The position numbers and the translations under genes are program-made. Shown here in pieces: positions 39,523-42,108 of a DNA stretch of 42,108 bases. The stretch lies in contig NCGK01000023.1 in NCBI GenBank assembly GCA_002281735.1, positions 1 to 42,108 of the forward strand, written 5' to 3'. The notes under the pieces were generated by a model. It did no database searches. It was given only the letters and a program-made list of their open reading frames with translations, and was not told the DNA's origin. The stretch is from Gammaproteobacteria bacterium 28-57-27. GTDB lineage: Bacteria > Pseudomonadota > Gammaproteobacteria > Halothiobacillales > Halothiobacillaceae. The stretch's first letter is position 1; every line of letters starts with the position of its first letter.

Positions 39523-42108
39523 ATGCAAGTTTTCCGCGCCTTCGGCATGATGAGTTTTCTCGCTTTCGGACTGGCTGCATGTGGTGGCGATAGTTCGGTC
39601 ACCGTCAATGGCTCGCTGTCCGTGAATAACGGCACCGATATCCAGATTGGCGAGAATGTCGCTCATGCCATTCCCGTGGCGCTAAACGGCAGCACCGATG
39701 TCAAAGCGCTTGCGGTCAATATCGCCTCTTCCGACCCCAGCATCGCCACGGTGTTTCCCAGGACTTGTTATCTTTCCAGCACGAGCGGACACCATTCCTG
39801 CCTGGTGTTTCTGCGTGGGAAAAATGATGGCAGCGTTTCAATCACCGCCTCTGCAACAGGCTATGCCAGCACCAGCAGCAAGGTTTCGGTCAGTGCTAGC
39901 GCAGCCGCCAAAGCCAGCTACCAAACCAGCGTCGAAGCAAGCAACCTGAGCACCATCAAGGCGACCACCCCGAATTACGGACAACTGCAGATCAGCTCGT
40001 TCCCCAGCGCCAATCCGGCCTCGACCAGCAATTTCACCATGACCGCACAGGCCGGCGATACCATCACGCTGGCGACCAGCATCACCGCTTTCGACACGCC
40101 GTTGAACGGCGTACCGATTTTTCTCAAAGTGAATGGCGGCGCAAGCATCGTCGGCAATGCGCAATGCAATGTGGACAGCAACTACGATGCCAGCCATTTC
40201 TGTCTGTACAAGGTCAAACTTCCCGGCACGCCCGGCACCGTCACCGCAACCGCCAGCGCCGTGGGCAATACCGCGAGCGACTTCAGTAACACACCGACCG
40301 TCACCATCACTGTGCAAAGCGCCCCGGTTGCCGGGCAAATCATTGTGCAAGGCACTGGCGCAGGCATCCCTTTGGGCATGTCGAGTCCGTTCTGGGTTGT
40401 GCTGCAGGACAGCTCGGGGGTGACATCCCCGGTCAACGTGACACTCTCCGGCAGCAGCGACCTGAGCATCAATCCGGGCATTTCAGGAAGCGCGCAAACC
40501 CAGTGCGTATTGAGCTCCGCCAATCCTGTGTGCGGCTTCGGCGTGCTGGGTAAGACCAATACGAATGCCAGCGACACGATTACTGCCACCACAAGCACCA
40601 GCGGCTATTCGATTGCCCCGCTTAATGTGGCCGTGGTTCCAGCCAATACCAGCAGCCGCAGCGTTACCTTCCAGAACAACGCGGCCAATGCTGTTTGGGT
40701 GGGCATTACCGGCGGCACCGCCGCGAGCTTCCTTACCAACCAGATGGTCGGCACATTCAATCCGCAAACCAATGGCGCGAATGTCACCTGCGGGCCGAGC
40801 AATTCGGCGGCGGCCTGCCCCACGGGCTCGACCTGCCAGCAAGGCGGTGCCAATCCAGGCAAGGACACGATTTACTACTGCTACTGGGATCAACCGGACA
40901 CGATTTACTACTGCTACTGGGATCAACCTGTTCCCTCACACGGTTACCAGATTTCGTCTTCCTCACAACTGACCACCAGCATCAGCGTGTCGGATTCATC
41001 CTATGATCCGATCAGCGACATTATCTGGTCTGGCAATTTCTACCCGCGCCAAGGCTGTGTCACCCGCGGCGGCATCTTCAAATGCACCATCGCCGATTGC
41101 GGCAATGGCACCAGCAGCCAAGCCTGCGCAACAGGCACAGGCGGCTCGCCCGGCATTGCCACCCTCGCGGAAGTCACCCTGCAAGCGAACAACAATGACT
41201 ATTACGATGTGTCGATCATCGGCGGCGCGAATGTCAAAACCACTTTTGGCCCCGATGCGTCGAGTTCACCACCCACCGCGAATGGCTACAGCTGCGGAAC
41301 GGCTGGCTTGTCTTCTGCACAGAACGGACTGAGCGGCTCCGACTGGGATATGGTCACGCATATCGCAAGCAACCCAACCACAGGCTCAAGCAGCCCGTAT
41401 AGCACCAGCAGCCAGACGGGTTCGGCATCATCCACCGCCTACTACCACTACATCCAATCGCCCTCCAGTGGACGGCTCGGGGCGGGCTGCGCCTCACAAG
41501 CCGATCCAGTGTCGTACTGCGAAGGGCTTAAAGTGTCAGGCATCGCCAACAGCCTGTACGTTTGCGGTTACGATCAGGCGGCAGTCAATAACGGCAGCAC
41601 CTCCGACTATGTCACAAGCTGCGGCACGCATCTGGCCTGGCTCTCAGCCAACGCTGTGTTTGCGCTGAATACCGCCGCGACCAACAAAGCACCTTTCCCG
41701 TTTTCGACCACCTACAGCACCAGTGCAGCAGGCACAGTCAGCCTCTCCTCGCTGTATCTGTGCAACAACTCGACCAATAACAGCGGCTACGCGGTGGAAG
41801 ATGCGTCAACCGCCTGCGGTTGCACCAACTGGGGGGATACGGGACTGAAAACCATCGGCGGGGATGTCAGCTTTATTGCGCCAATCGCCGCCCCGACCCA
41901 AGCCTGCTCGACCAACAACCAAGCCCATTCGATCTATTACTGGACGAAAAATGTCCTGCCCACCATCGCCTGGCTGAAACAGGCCTGCCCGACCTGCTAC
42001 ACCTATCCGTTCGACGATATGAGCTCCACCTTCCAGTGCGGCAATCAGAATCCGCCCACCGGCTTGAACTCCGTGGCCTATCTGATCCAGTACAACGGCA
42101 ATATTCCA
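39523..42108 (+). CDS. Large lipoprotein with thaumatin-like domain (partial)
   Basis: The frame runs open from the ATG at 39523 to the window edge (at least 862 codons). A signal peptide with lipobox LAAC (about 18-21) predicts a lipid-anchored protein. Ser/Thr-rich Ig-like beta repeats span about 25-370. From about residue 375 the sequence matches thaumatin-like proteins: SVTFQNNAANAVWVG, SGNFYPRQGC, CTIADCGNG, IATLAEVTL, DYYDVSIIGG and CYTYPFDDMSSTFQC near the end. These fit the acidic-cleft positions of plant family members. An 11-residue unit is duplicated in the cysteine-rich region. No strong ribosome-binding site precedes the start. Confidence 0.82.
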   Translation, partial: MQVFRAFGMMSFLAFGLAACGGDSSVTVNGSLSVNNGTDIQIGENVAHAIPVALNGSTDVKALAVNIASSDPSIATVFPRTCYLSSTSGHHSCLVFLRGKNDGSVSITASATGYASTSSKVSVSASAAAKASYQTSVEASNLSTIKATTPNYGQLQISSFPSANPASTSNFTMTAQAGDTITLATSITAFDTPLNGVPIFLKVNGGASIVGNAQCNVDSNYDASHFCLYKVKLPGTPGTVTATASAVGNTASDFSNTPTVTITVQSAPVAGQIIVQGTGAGIPLGMSSPFWVVLQDSSGVTSPVNVTLSGSSDLSINPGISGSAQTQCVLSSANPVCGFGVLGKTNTNASDTITATTSTSGYSIAPLNVAVVPANTSSRSVTFQNNAANAVWVGITGGTAASFLTNQMVGTFNPQTNGANVTCGPSNSAAACPTGSTCQQGGANPGKDTIYYCYWDQPDTIYYCYWDQPVPSHGYQISSSSQLTTSISVSDSSYDPISDIIWSGNFYPRQGCVTRGGIFKCTIADCGNGTSSQACATGTGGSPGIATLAEVTLQANNNDYYDVSIIGGANVKTTFGPDASSSPPTANGYSCGTAGLSSAQNGLSGSDWDMVTHIASNPTTGSSSPYSTSSQTGSASSTAYYHYIQSPSSGRLGAGCASQADPVSYCEGLKVSGIANSLYVCGYDQAAVNNGSTSDYVTSCGTHLAWLSANAVFALNTAATNKAPFPFSTTYSTSAAGTVSLSSLYLCNNSTNNSGYAVEDASTACGCTNWGDTGLKTIGGDVSFIAPIAAPTQACSTNNQAHSIYYWTKNVLPTIAWLKQACPTCYTYPFDDMSSTFQCGNQNPPTGLNSVAYLIQYNGNIP
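40864..40929 (+). repeat. 33-bp tandem duplication in the lipoprotein gene
   Basis: The 33-bp unit starting GACACGATTTACTAC occurs twice in direct succession (40864-40896 and 40897-40929), differing only at the last base. It encodes DTIYYCYWDQP twice and keeps the frame. The near identity implies a recent duplication. Confidence 0.85.

Noticed and set aside
1-42108. CRISPR arrays, tRNA or rRNA genes, and complete insertion sequences.
   Set aside because: No regularly spaced repeats, no tRNA-like arms in gaps and no transposase frames were seen on reading through; the regular repeats at 10.8-14.0 kb are attC sites.

Overview
The window (about 42.1 kb, moderately GC-rich) looks like a chromosomal segment of a gammaproteobacterium. 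Markers of that class are YcgN, a UPF0149/YecA-like protein, ZnuABC, a YbhGFSR-type exporter and REP-like palindromes. The genus cannot be named from the sequence alone. A divergent fbp / PPi-type pfp pair followed by a transaldolase would suit a chemolithoautotroph or methylotroph, but that is inference.

Layout. 1-3.3 kb: ycgN, then the zinc uptake locus (znuCB on minus, znuA on plus) around a shared Zur-box-like site. 3.6-4.5 kb: a PAS protein and a Roadblock/LC7 protein. 4.5-9.7 kb: a four-gene ABC exporter operon (ybhG-ybhF-ybhS-ybhR type, minus), then a VOC protein. 10.5-14.0 kb: an integron-type gene cassette array with no integrase in the window. It has seven attC sites and seven leftward cassettes (RraB-like, DUF2185, an amber-interrupted gene, an ABZJ_00895-like membrane protein, an unknown, a DUF1398/YbcV protein and an ABM-fold monooxygenase). 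14.4-15.6 kb: an Lrp C-terminal fragment and an EamA transporter. 15.7-19.4 kb: fbp, pfp and tal. 19.4-23.7 kb: ribonucleotide reductase nrdA-nrdB with NrdR and DnaA sites upstream. The beta subunit has class Ic features, and nrdA is broken by an internal deletion plus frameshift. 23.7-24.7 kb: an orphan gene and a DUF433 antitoxin whose partner is lost. 24.7-28.8 kb: a transglutaminase-like protein, a DUF2339 membrane protein and a divergent LRR-protein kinase. 29.0-31.0 kb: a FIST-domain (NosP-like) sensor overlapping a diguanylate cyclase. 31.2-36.5 kb: an unknown membrane protein, a UPF0149 protein and metH with a dispersed repeat inserted in frame. 36.6-39.3 kb: an accessory patch with a composite REP element, two orphan HTH antitoxin-like genes, an abortive-infection-like protein and a toxin-antitoxin-like pair. 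39.5 kb to the end: a large lipoprotein with a thaumatin-like domain, cut by the window edge.

The most unusual items are: the cassette array, where core sites covary cassette by cassette; the thaumatin-like lipoprotein with an 11-residue tandem duplication; the repeat inside metH; the broken nrdA beside a class Ic nrdB; the FIST-GGDEF pair; two composite inverted-repeat elements that share the same ends; and the Abi-like gene.
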